Of a stretch of DNA of 64,000 bases, positions 32,090-45,000 are shown piece after piece. The notes below the pieces were generated by a model. The model was given only the letters and a program-made list of their open reading frames with translations. It ran no database searches and had not been told where the DNA came from. Position numbers and translations under genes: made by a program. Source of the stretch: Saccharina japonica (lineage: Eukaryota; Sar; Phaeophyceae; Laminariales; Laminariaceae). The stretch covers positions 784,312 to 848,311 of the forward strand of contig MEHQ01003819.1 of NCBI GenBank assembly GCA_008828725.1, given 5' to 3'. Position 1 is the first letter of the stretch. Every line of letters starts with the position of its first letter.

Positions 32090-33049
32090 ACACGTCGCTG
32101 GCCTGTTGGGTCGTACACGATGTATAAAAAAATAAATGTAAATTAGCTGGTACATGTAAACGTGAAGTTGTATATGGTTGGTCTACCCCGCGATCACGCA
32201 TTGGGCGCAGCCGCCCTCGACGCCCTATACTAAGAGTTGAGTTGACTCGCACGCCACACACTCTGCCATTCCAACACTTACGAAAACCCCCCGCTACTCG
32301 ACCTTCGCCTTCTTCCCGCGAGAGATGGTTGATGGGAGTAGACGGACTGTTGTGAAATCAATAGGTTGCCGGGTCTAGTAGTATGCGAGCGCTATATATC
32401 TTGATATGCATATGGCACCGTACAGTATAAAAGGTATACGTGTATATTTAAATGAATGTTCTGTTGTGTAGGACGCGGCGAGATCACCCTTGCCACCTCC
32501 GAAGAACGTCAGTACTACTACAGCACTTGGGTTACAATGGAAACGGGTAGGCGACCGTTATACTGAATGCTCTAAATGTATGTGGTATGCTATGCAATCT
32601 CATTTAGGATCAAGCGGTCCGCAACTTCGTTGTCTGTCTCAGCAATCGAGAGTACAACACGCAATAGAAGATACATACATGCCGAATTGACGTTTGAGGT
32701 CGGAACGTCGTATGTTTCGCAAGCATCGATCATGTGGCATGCTCTAGAGTTACCTATCGTGTATCAAGTCCCCGTGTGCCACACAGTCAGGAAGTCTCCC
32801 CACTTCCCCACGCACCACCAAAATCAGCTATTTTTTACAATGCCTGCTTTGCCAAACAACCCACCCTACCACCGATCACTTCACGGAACTGCTGCTTGGC
32901 TGAGTCGTACTCACTAGATGTAACCCCTTATTAATACACGGGCATAACGTTTGGTTCTAAGCCATTACAGCACCCCGGCTAGTCACGAGGTAGATTGTAG
33001 TCCTGAGGGCAGGACGGTGTACACGGCGCTGGACAGTCGCTATGAGTCT

Positions 33050-33073
33050 TCAGGGTTCCACCATGAAGCGCAC
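33050..33073 (-). CDS. LNR gene exon 14 (24-nt terminal exon)
   Basis: Acceptor GCATCTCCCCACAG| at 33074, then seven codons VRFMVEP and TGA. It restores the last beta-strand of the C-terminal domain and keeps the total length divisible by three. It is easily missed by gene finders because of its size. Confidence 0.8.
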   Translation of the reverse strand: MRFMVEP

Positions 33074-36000
33074 CTGTGGGGAGATGCAGTACAAGTCGCC
33101 GCCAAAAACAACGTAGGACGTAGTTTGGTACACACAGAGTGAAAAGGGTTTCTAAACGTTACAGCGTATATTATACCAACTCGTCGTTGGAATCTGAATT
33201 TGGTGGAATCAGGCGTGTCATGTGCTATAGGAACCCACAGGACTTTCCATCCCGTCTCACACGTGTCTTCATTGCATAGAGCGTGCGGGCTAATGCGACA
33301 CCAACGTATGCAAGCAAGATAACACATGCCGTGGGAAGCATTTTGAGTGAACTTTCACCACAACAAGAGTTTTTCGTGCCCTATATAAAGAGCTCGTCGA
33401 CGTCACACGAACGGCTACCGACTGACGATGGTAAAACAGAGTACGCTAATATTTGCGTTGACGACGTCATGCATACAAGGCAGAGCTGTTCATCGGTGGT
33501 ATGACAAGGCACATGAAAGGCGGGGACGTGATGAGTTACGTGCCATCGAAAGCATGTTGAGTCTGAACACGCCAGCCATGGGCGTCAAGTGTGTCATTCT
33601 TCGGCATGTTCGGAAAAATGGTCGTGGTAAATACGACATAAGCCGCATGGTGGGCGGGCATGCGACAGTCTACAGGGTGAATCGCTCACCTCGACAAGGC
33701 CGATCCAGTCGTTTTCAGTGAGACCGACGGTCTTGAAGGTCATCGTTTCTACCCCAACACCTTGGATACCGAGTGAGGTAAAGGGCGTTGCCGGGCTTGA
33801 ATCGAATTCTCCTACGACCTCGCCGTTGACCATTGCCTAGGAAAAGGAAAAACACGATCACGTCGGTACACGGATGGCAGATAGGTGGGTGTTAGGACCG
33901 TGAGGTGGGTAGGTTTGGCGGGTTGTTGGTTGGGTGACATAGTTATCCAATAATTTGACTCCATTATATTTTGAAACAAAACACGCTGCGAGTCACAAGT
34001 CGCTAACGCGCCAGTCCGAAGCGAAAACACGGAACTTGTGAAATAGCACAAGGAACAAACGCTACTACCAAGACAACTTGTGACTTAATCGGTCTGGGCC
34101 TGACAATCGATAAATTGCCACCACCCTGATAAATACAGTACGTGTACAGTACGACGCTGCACTCTTCATGCACATGACACTCCTGACTACGATCCAGTGA
34201 TTGAAATCGTATATCATGTATATGAAGCACACCAAAGGCCAACATACACCAGTGCTCCTTGCATCACCCGTGTTGGTAGCTCGGGGGTCAGCGCTTCCCA
34301 GTGGGGCGGTAACCACCATGTGTAATATTTGATGTGTACCCATACTTACCATCGTTATAACCACGACGTACCGTGTACAGCAACAGGACAAACACGACAC
34401 ATCTTCCGAAACCAATATTAGAAACCACATCCTGCACAACTCCCACTAAAAACAGAAAATAGGTCTCTGTTGTAAAATCGATGTGGCCCACAACGTTACC
34501 GTTGTGTATGACTGCTAGCGATACACCCTGTAAATTCAGTCTTGTAGGGCGTAATATCGTTCTCCCCAGTAGTGATGAAAGAGGGAACAGGTTTCGGCCC
34601 TAGATATGTTGCCACCGATACGACGGCGGCTATCGTTCAAAAGGCGCTTTTTACTATTCCCTGCCGACTGTCAACGGCTACTCCTTTATCAAGTGGAGAC
34701 ATGTCGGAGAAATATGCAGTGCTAATCCAAACGACAACCGATTTGTGCGCGGGAATACCAATGCATGCCATGCACCTTTCTATACCGATCACGTTGTTCA
34801 CCCCGACTTGTGAGACGAATGGTTCGGACTTAAACCTTGTACCCCGCGCTGCTACGGTACGAGGGGCGCCTGAATTGCAATGGAAACGTATGTACGACAC
34901 GCGGCTTGCACCTGTTTTGATGTGATACCTGATAAAACAGTATTTTCACCGAACCAACGGCATGCACCACTGAAGGTGTTGCCTGCTTCCTACAGTAGCG
35001 TCATTCTGTTGTACTTACTGCGGATCCTGTAGCTATATTGCCGAATACGTTTGTATGCAGCATGGGTACCACAATGGGCACTACAGGATACCCGGAACTC
35101 AGACGGTGCTGCGAAATCACAGTTCGTTATGGCCGACCTTGGGCCGAAGAGGCTCGTTGTAATTTGTATTTTATGCTACTCACACAAACGGAGAACCGAG
35201 ACATTAGTCAAATCAACGACGAAGAAATCATCGCACGACCATGGTAGTAGTGTACTCCCATGTAATCTACGAGCACACTCGTAACCATGAAGCGGATACC
35301 AACATCGATGTCTATGAAGGTGGTTTATTCGGTCTTCGCAACACGTACACGCATCTTCGAACGAAGCACGTTGTTGGCAACAATATCTGCACGTTATTAT
35401 CTCCCGTCATGGCGTATTTCCCTCACCTGTAGAGTGCGCGCGAGTTCATCTGCCTTCAAGAACGCCACCTGGACGTCCATGATATCCTGGGGGTCTTCGA
35501 AGGCGAACTCGATCTCGCATACCCCGGCGTCGGGGTCAAGTTTCTGTGCGCACGCCCACCTCGATTCCTCATCGACACTGCCGTCGCGAGTTAGCTCAGG
35601 CCCGCACCCGTTTTCGCCGCAGCCCATACCGCCGAATGCTTCGCCGACACGCGGGTCGTAGGTATTAGTGGATACGCCAATCGTCGTCTTGGTCCCGGCC
35701 TCGACAAGACCTTCTTCTTCGCAAGACGAGTCCGGGTCGATGCAATCGAAGCCACCGTTCTCGCCGCAGGTGAAATCCGGGGTACTAGTACAGGTGCATT
35801 CGCAGCAATCGCCGCCGTCGTAACCTGAAAAACAGCAGCAGTGTCAAGCCGTGCGCTCAGATAAAACAGGGACTCCTTCGTGCTACGTACGTACGTTTGC
35901 AAGTGTGACAGGGCATTTGCGTTGTAAACGACAAAAGGACGGACGGCGTGAGAAAACTGCTGAGCGTATATAGGCCTTGGCTTCTCGAGTATTGGTTCGT

Positions 36001-39000
36001 CGATCCGCGAGGAGTTTTGAACCGTTGACGGTTTCAACAAGTTCTGACACAGGGGAGTAGGCCGACGTGTGGTGTGTTCGCCAGTGCGTTTGGCTGAGCA
36101 TTGACTCTCGGAACCAATCCCCACGCTAACCAGGCGGCACTAAGGGAACGTTTAGTACAGGTCGTTTCCGTGGTGCATACTCCGTCCGAAATTATATCCA
36201 CGCACTGTAATATATCGAATAGTTCGTTTCAATTATAAGCAAGGTAGCTACCGTTAGGGAAAGTATCGTGAATGTACGCCAAAATATGTCGCTGACCGCA
36301 CGATCTTTCCAAATTAATGGGTGGAGGACGCGGAACATACGGTACACATTGGTGTTGAACGACGCACGGGCCACTGGGATTGGGTCGCGCAAGCTAGACG
36401 AGTGCACGCTACCACAAGAGTAGGTCGAGTTGAAGACTCGTAACAGGGGGTTTCGAAAACGCCTCCTTCGTCGTGTCCATAGGGCTTTCCAGCGTTGGGT
36501 CTCAATGTACACTGACGGACCATGCTGTCGCCGTATCAACGAAGACATACTGGCGGATAAACGCCGGTAAACAACGTGGTGCAACCTGGGAAGCATCCCA
36601 TGATGCTCAGTCTAAGAAGCATATCATGATGCTCACAGTTAGAAACGTGCTTGAGCACTCTTGATGGGCGGTATCCACCGCATTGTCCAACTGCTATGTT
36701 GCCTCATTGCAATGTGCAAGTGGAGTAAATCCAACGCACATGTATCGCGATAAGAGGAGACGGACGGGTCTACCACAAACCTGTAAAGCATGCATTGAGG
36801 AAACATAGGAAACATTGCGTCAGTGGTCGCGCGCTGTCAGCAGACCCAAAATTAGCACAACGAAAACAATACCTGGTACGCGAAAGTTATGAAACGAATG
36901 CGAAAGAGTTATCGTGGTCTCACCGCATTCCTCGTTATTGTTGTCAGGGTCGCACATACCGTTGGACACGATATCACCGAGACATAAGCTAGTTGGAGAT
37001 TCGTCGCCATCTTCGAAGCAAGGGGCACTGGGATCGAGGCACACGAAGCCACCACTACCGGTGGCGGCATCCCCGCAAGTGTAATATGAGTCCACGCAGG
37101 TGCATTCGCAGCAATCGCCGCCGTCATAACCTGATCACGTTGGATACCGTGACCGTCCATAGACGACAGCGGATGCCGGCAGTGTGGTGGAAATGTTGGT
37201 TTCATGCGTATCGCGACAGAGTAGGTGTGCTTCGGAGATACGGGAGCCACGCACATACGATCCCTGGTCGGGCATGCTCACTCAATCTGAACACGTTCGT
37301 CGAAACTAGTGGGAAGAATAACAGAGCGTTGGTTAAGCTGAGGTCAGCTCCAAACACGGGAGGGTCAGGGGGGACAGAAGGTTTGTAGGTTCTTCTTTTT
37401 GAGACAATGAAGGTGCGTTGAGCGTCGACACAATCCTTACGGACGCCACTCTAGTGGACAAAAATAGGCAGCAAGCGCAGAATACGGTCATAATTCGGGT
37501 ACGGTCATAGTTCGGGACAGCATCGCTTCGATCCAGTTTATCCTATTGACGGTTTGACAGAAAACGCGACGTACCGCAGCCTTCATTGTTGTTGTTCTGG
37601 TCGCATAGTCCGTCCGAGACATACCCAGGAATGCAGAATAAGCTCGTTGATGATTCAAGACTGATGATGTCGTCATCATCATCCGCGCACGGAGCATCGG
37701 GGTCGATGCAGTCATACCCGCCGTGAGAGTCATCGCCGCAGGTAAAGGCATCGTCGACGCAGGTACACTGACAGCAGTCGCCGCCGTCGAAACCTGATAG
37801 CGTTGGAATATTTGGACATGTGTTGACGAACAAAGTTCGAGGTGGATACAGGGAGGTTTACGTTTCGCCTGCTTGCGCCAGGGTGGCACCGTTTCGAGCA
37901 CACACAAGACACCGCGAACGTTTTCTTGGTCTGAGGGTTTGCGCCGACGATAGGATGGGTACCGCAAGGAATGAAGAGGATCCGCACTACGAGAAGGGCA
38001 GCACCTATAGTTTCTTCTCTCTTCCCGTTAGGGGAGCGCGTGCTACGGTAGAGGTAGCACTTGTTTTGGCTGAATCGTTTTCTGAAAGATCGGGCTCCTT
38101 AACCCAAATTCGTAGGATCTCCATTGTTGTGACGAAAAATGTTTCAGAGTATACTGCGGTCATGAGATTTCGCATTCGGCAGCACTTTTATTTTCCTCCA
38201 AAACCGTTTTTTCAGAGTGGTATGGAGCTCCTCAAGTTAGGAGCTCAGAAAAAACATAGTGCACTTCTATCGTAGCATGCGTCGGGGATCCAGTATCCAA
38301 ATCGTATATAACGTGTAAGCTAAGTCACCCCATGGGGTAGGTATCTAACGGATAATGTTGAACAGTCGTGCACCGGGTACAGAAAGTATTGGGTCCGTAT
38401 CTCCCCTTTGGATGACTTCCGTCGTATAGAGATATGTTTCGCCTGAAAAATGGAACCCCATACCGGACCAAGGGTCGTCCACGGAGAACTGTCCGCAAAC
38501 CTAGGTCAAGAGACGAAACGTGTTCGTGCTTTCGAACTTCTGCATATACGTGCATATACGAACGTACCAGGCGTCGTAGCTAAAGACACCCACTGGCAAA
38601 GAAAATGCCACGGTGTAAGAGGCAAAACTTAAGGGGTCGAAACTTTGCAACGAGACGAGGCCCGCACAATGCATCGCCTATCCCCACTTTGACACCGAAC
38701 GCAACGCACCGCACTCCTTCCTGTTGTTGGCCGGGTCGCAGTCCCCGTCTGCAAAATAGCCAGGTACGCACGAAAAGGTGCTTGTGTAGCTCCCGGAGGA
38801 AGACGTGTAGGACGAATAGGACGTGTAGGGCGTGATGGAGTCATCTTCCGGAAGAACAGTGACGTCGTCGTCATCGACGCATGGAGCACTGGGGTCTAGG
38901 CACGCGAAACCCTGGGCTTCTTCGCCGCAGTTGAAGTCCCTGGTGCTGATGCAGGTGCACTGGCAGCAATCGCCACCGTCGTAACCTGAAACAGTTGCGA

Positions 39001-42000
39001 AAACATAGGTCGCCGGCAGTTGGTATGGAAACCTACCTCAAGAGACCCACGGCAGTGAAGATACGCTTGGGAGCCAAGTGGGACGCGTGCATACATACGG
39101 TTTCTGTCGGGTGTGATTGCTGAACATAAACGTGCACAACATATCAATCTGTCAATTTGGCGGGACGTCCGCACGAATCGTGGATAACCACAAAAGGTGG
39201 CGGTACGGGACGGAGGGGGGGGCGCCTATTTCCGTTGCAGCCTTTTCTCCAACCCAGAAAGTGTCTGCGTACTTTAGTCCAAGTTGAACAACACGTTTCG
39301 GTTGTTCCAGTTCAACAGTCACATTGTGCAATTTGCGTCATAAACAAAGCCTGCAAATGATTAATATGGTGACACGGTTGTGTGGCTCTGATTGGACCTG
39401 AATACAGAACTTAAATGCCACGCCTTTACGGTGTATATATAGGCTAGAGGGAACACAGGGATTGTCATATTCCCGTGATATCAACAGGTTAAATGCATTA
39501 AACCTCACGAACGCATTCGCAGACACCACTATCGAGCGCGAGGAAATTAACTATCGATGCAAAATGGACATTTACCGCTCGAAAACAGGGAGATATAGTA
39601 CTTCACTATATTCTTCCACCCCATGCTAGCCACAGAACACGACTCACCGCAGAGTTCGTTGTTGTTGGTTAGGTCGCAATAGGCGTCCCCAAAATACGAG
39701 GGGATGCAGTCCAAGCTCGTTGTAAAGTCTGAGGATGTCGTGGTGTTAGTCGGTGGAACAGGAATAAAGTCATCGTCGTCGACGCACGGAGCACTGGGAT
39801 CCAGGCACGCAAATCCTCCGAACTCCTCATCCCCGCAGGTGAATTTCTCGGTGCTGACGCAGGTGCATTCGCAGCAATCTCCACCGTCGTAACCTATCAC
39901 GATTAACAAAACCAACCGGTACAGAAGACACCGGTTGCCGTCAATATATCGAATAAAAACGTTCGAAGTGGGCATTTAAAGCGTGACTTTGATCATAACC
40001 CAATTGTTCCATGTATATACGGTCCTCAGGTCGCATCGTTGACTAAATCTGAACGCGTATAACTTGCCAAGCTGCCAAACGGGTGGGAGGCCTATGACGA
40101 AACATTGGCAAACGCAAGGCCAGCTGCATGCACAAGCTAGGGGGAAGAAACGGCTCGCCAATTTTGGGTTTGCTGCAGAGAGGTAAGCGGTTTCGACCTA
40201 CACGATATCATTGGCGAACCTCACTGCCGTAGTGGGCACGAAAATAATCAGGCACGAAATATGATCATTTAAGGCAAGTAATCTAGCGAATGCAACTCAC
40301 CGCAGACCTCGTTGTTGTTTTTTTGGTCGCACAGTCCGTCTGAGAAATAATCGGGAACACAAGATAAACTCGTTGAGGTTCCTGTGTAGGTAAACGTGTC
40401 ACTAAACGTGTCACTAGACGGAACGGTGGTGACGTCGTCGTCATCGACGCATGGAGCACTGGGATCCACGCAAGCGAAGCCACCGAACGACTCGTCTCCG
40501 CAGGAGATGTCCCTGGTGTTGATACAGGTGCACTCGCAGCAATCGCCGCCGTCGTAACCTGGCCGCGTTGCAAAAACGTAGGTCGTCGGCAGTTGGAATA
40601 ATCACCTATCTCAAGAGGCCATCGACACTGAAGATACCTTTGGGAGCTATTTAGGCCGCGTGCATACATACAGTCCCTGTCGGGTATATTTGCTGAACAT
40701 AAAACGTGCATCACATATCAAACTGTCAATTTGGCGGTTTTGTTTTGTTTCGTTGTATCGTTAGGCCATGGTATTATTCATCGGTTAGCATCCCCCCCCC
40801 CCTCCGAATCCGTTTTCGGATGAGGAATAGAGATCCCTGAGATACCAGACCCTCGGAAACAAACATAGTGCAACTCTATCGTAGCATTTGTCGGAACGTC
40901 CGTATGAATCGTGGATAACGACAAGGGGTGGCGGTACGGGAGGGCGGACACGATCATTTCCATTGCATGCCTTTACTCCACCCGGGAAAGTGTCTGCGTA
41001 CTTCACTCTAAATAAGACACCACTTTTTAGGTTGTTGCAGTTCAACAGTCCCATCGTGCACCCCGCGTCAACAAGAAAAGCTGCAAAGAAGCCACCTAGT
41101 GACACGGCCGTGTGGCTCTGATTGAACGACCATACATACCTTACAAGCGACGTATTTGCCGTTGCTACAGTCCGAGGTCGGGTGTATCCCCAGGCAATAG
41201 AGGGAACAGAGGTTTGCCAGGTTCCCATAACATCGACAGGTAAAGCGCATTTTCTTTTTCTTTTTCTTTCCTCATCCCATTTATCATCTTCGCCTTTCCT
41301 TTCTCTCTCCTCCCTAGTCTTAACTGAGATCCGGGGTCACAAAATTGGCTCCTCTCCCTACGGCTCTTGCCTTGCATTTTTATCGCGAGAAGACTTCAGC
41401 CTATTCTTCCCTCGTCGACTCGCATCGAATTCATCTCCTCGTGACGGTATTCACAGAATCCACTGTCGTTTGCGAGCAAACATAAGACCGCTGTATACGT
41501 AATTTACCGCTCGAAAACGCGGAGAGATATACGATATTATACCCATTCCAAGCAATCCATCGAAAACGACTTAGGGCAATTCTTATCGAGCAGAATTTCT
41601 CCATATCTTCCAATTTTATTCTCAAACAAAAATAGAAAAAAGAGGAAATATTGGCAAAATTTCGCAATATTGGTTATTCTTCAGAAGGTGAAAAGTTTGG
41701 AATGCTTCGTGTTCCAATACATGGAAAAACAAATATGGAAAAAATTGAAATCTAGAAAATATTGCGAAAATCAAAAAAGGAATGTTTGGAAATTTATGGC
41801 TCCGATAAGAATGACCCTTACCGCAATTTTCGTTGTTGTTGGTTTGGTCGCAATAGGCGTCCCCGAAATACGAGGGGATGCACCCTGCGCTCGTCGTAAA
41901 GTCTGAGGATGTCGTGGTGTTAGTTGGTGGAAGAGGAGTGAAGTCATCGTCGTCGACGCATGGAGCACTGGGATCCAGGCACGCAAAACCTCCGAACTCT

Positions 42001-45000
42001 TCATCCCCGCAGGTGAAGGACTCAGTCGTGACGCAGGTGCATTCGCAGCAATCGCCACCGTCGTAACCTAATATCGCGTTGAACGAAATCAATCGATACG
42101 GACGGATGTCATCGGTTGACCTCAGCGTGGAGAAAACCAAAGCTTTCCATGTGGCCATTTAAAGAGTGATGCGTGCTACGATAGAGATATCACTTTTTGG
42201 GTGAAATAATTTCTGAAATGATCGAGCTCCTCGGGTGTCATCGGTTGTTGTCAGTGTGGACAAAACAAAGCTTTCGATGTGGTCATTTGAAGAGTGATGC
42301 GTGCTACGATAGATATAGCTCTTTTCGGGCGAAATAATTTCCGTAATGATCGAGCTCCTTAATCCAAAATCGTCGGACTTTGATCATTATTTCCGTTCCA
42401 ATATTGTTCCTTGTTTGCTTCGGCCATCGAATTTTCAATCGGATATGCACTTTTACTTTCCTCCCTTAATGATCACTTTGGGGTGAGGTATGGAGCTCTT
42501 CAAGTAACCACCCTTATAAGGCAAATGGTGCACCTTTATCAGAGCATGCGTGGAGTAATGATGCTCAGAACGCAAGCGTTCCACGCAAACATGGTACGGT
42601 AGCCTGCATGCAGGTGCGCCATGTATTTGTTTAGGGTGGTCACTTGGGGAGCGCTCCATACCCCATCCAAAAAACTGATTTTGAAGCAGAATTAAAGTTT
42701 TCCCCGACGAAAATGATGTTGCCCTGAGTGTAAAATGAACAATATTGCAAAACAAGAACGAAATTTCGACGATTTTGGATTCTGCAGCCCCGTCAATCAG
42801 AGAAAGCGTTTCAGCAAAAAACGTGCTACCTCTATTGTAGCACTCGTCATGGTGCTTGTTTGGCCCAGTGCACTCAATCTGAACGCGTATAACTTCCAAA
42901 GCTTTAAAACCGGTAGACATTGCAACGAAGCCTTGAAAAACGCTATTAATAGGCCAGCTGTATGCATGCACATGCTAGTAGGGGGAAGACAGGCCTCGCC
43001 AAAATCGCTTGCTGCAGAGAGGTACGCAGTATTGAGCTTAATGAAGCAATCTACGGACACAACTGCTCTAGCGGGCACGGAAGGAATCAAGCGCGGAAAT
43101 CGATTACTCAAAACAAGTCTGCCCACCGAACACGACTCACCGCAGTCCTCGTTGTTGTTGTTCCGGTCGCACAGTCCGTCCGAGAAATAATCAGGAACAC
43201 AAGATAAGCTCGTTGAAGATCCTGTGTATGTAAAACTCTCGGAAGAAGGAAGAGTTGTGACGTCGTCGTCATCGACACATGGAGCACTGGGGTCGAGGCA
43301 CGAAAAGCCACCATGGCTTCCATCGCCGCAGGTGAAGGTATCGGTAGTGACGCAGGTGCATTGGCAGCAATCGCCACCGTCATAACCTGATAACGATAGA
43401 ACATGTAACAACTTTTTGACTGAAGTGTTTTTTTTGCTTGGATGTTTTGCCGCAATATGGGTGTGGCTGTCAATACCGGAGAGGGGGTGTGCGTCGCACG
43501 ACTTAGCCACGCAAATACATCATTTACCCACGGTAAGGGCATGCTTGTCTCATGTAGGCGTACATGTACCGCACTGCTGTGCCTCGGCTGCTATGTGGAA
43601 CGAGATCCTGTGTGAGGAGGGTTGACACACGAATGCTGGGGGAGGGACAGGGTTTTGTCAAGTTGAGAACTGATTTCGGATGGCTGGGTTGACATCGTCA
43701 GAGGTGCCTGTCGGGCGTTATCGTCTTGGGTTACAGGCGCGGAGAAACGTTCACTTCACGGTACAGGTTGCACTCTTCGTGGCCATACAGACTGACCGGT
43801 TGATATACTCAAGGGAGCAACTACCAACCAGTGCGATTCGTTTACTGCAACCGTATATTCAAGCCTCACGCAGTGCACATAAACGTTGGTCTGTTTGCGC
43901 GAACAAATGATTGAAGTTGTGTTTCGACACATTGGGCTCCTCTCCTGGGACGCCCAGCACATACACCCCGCTCCTACACCGCAGTATTGCCCGCAAGCAT
44001 CATCAGCGGTGGACAAAACATTACGCATTAGTGACGACCAATGCTGCGATAGAGGTATGAGGTATACCTTATTTTGGCTGAAACGTTTTCTGTATACCCT
44101 ATTTAGGATCCTTAACCCGAAATCGTGGGATTGTTCATCAGGTATAATAGCCCTTTTAATTTCTCGAAACTCATTGTCTGGGTAAAGTATAGAGCTCCTC
44201 AAGTGACCACTCCCAGAAAAAATAGGGTGGATATCTATCGTAGCATGCGTCTGACTTCAAATTCAACATCGGTCCCCGAACGGGACGCACCGCATTCCTC
44301 GTTATTGTTGAAAAGGTCGCAGTCTCCATCTGAGAAGTAGTCCGCAACGCACGCCGAAGAGCTTGTGTAGCTCGAGTAGTAGGTGTCATCTTGCGGGAGA
44401 GATGTGAAGTCATCGTCGTCGACGCATGGAGCACCGGGGTCAAGGCACGCGAAACCGCCGAATTCTTCATCCCCGCAGGTGAAGGTTGGAGTGCTGACGC
44501 AGGTGCATCCACAGCAGTCACCCCCATCGTAACCTGACGCACGTTGGACATACACATAATTGCCGTGGGGTTTGCGGCACCACGAGAAAAAATAATATTA
44601 TTCCGGAGTGTTGGCGGACATGGCAAACGCTGGCCACACCAGGAATGCATCACCGGTCGGGGACAATTGTGTCATGTTGGACGTCCGTCACTCACTGCAA
44701 TTAATTTCTCGGACAATATCAAGCAAGGGGCAAGTGGGATGCTGGCAGAAATACGGCAAGCTTCGGCTACTGTGTCATATGTACAAGCAGCACCGTATCG
44801 GCGGCGCATATTGAGGACGTAACGGGTCACGGCTTACAAGCGAATCAAGATTCATGCTATGGTGGGGGTTACACGTTCGGAGCCAATGTTGGAAATGTCC
44901 GACAGCTTAAGCTGCTTGAGTGAGAAACTACAGATTCCTGTAGTACGATACGTTTAACAGACTGTTGTTGAGGTCTGGCGGATACAAAAGTCGAGCGGGT

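Larger units (their letters stand above)
30970..32900. repeat. Diverged direct duplication around a MITE
   Basis: Segments about 30980-31540 and 32200-32830 align in order. Shared landmarks are ACACACTCTGC/ACACACCCTGC, CCTTCTTCCCGCG, GTGCCGGGTCT, GAGGTCGGAA and CCATGCACC/CCACGCACC. Identity is about two thirds over the better parts. No exon was found in either; they may be decayed copies of sequence flanking the LNR gene. Confidence 0.4.

Noticed and set aside
35591..36124. 177-codon open frame on the - strand
   Set aside because: It overlaps LNR exon 12 in the wrong frame and continues into the intron upstream of the acceptor.
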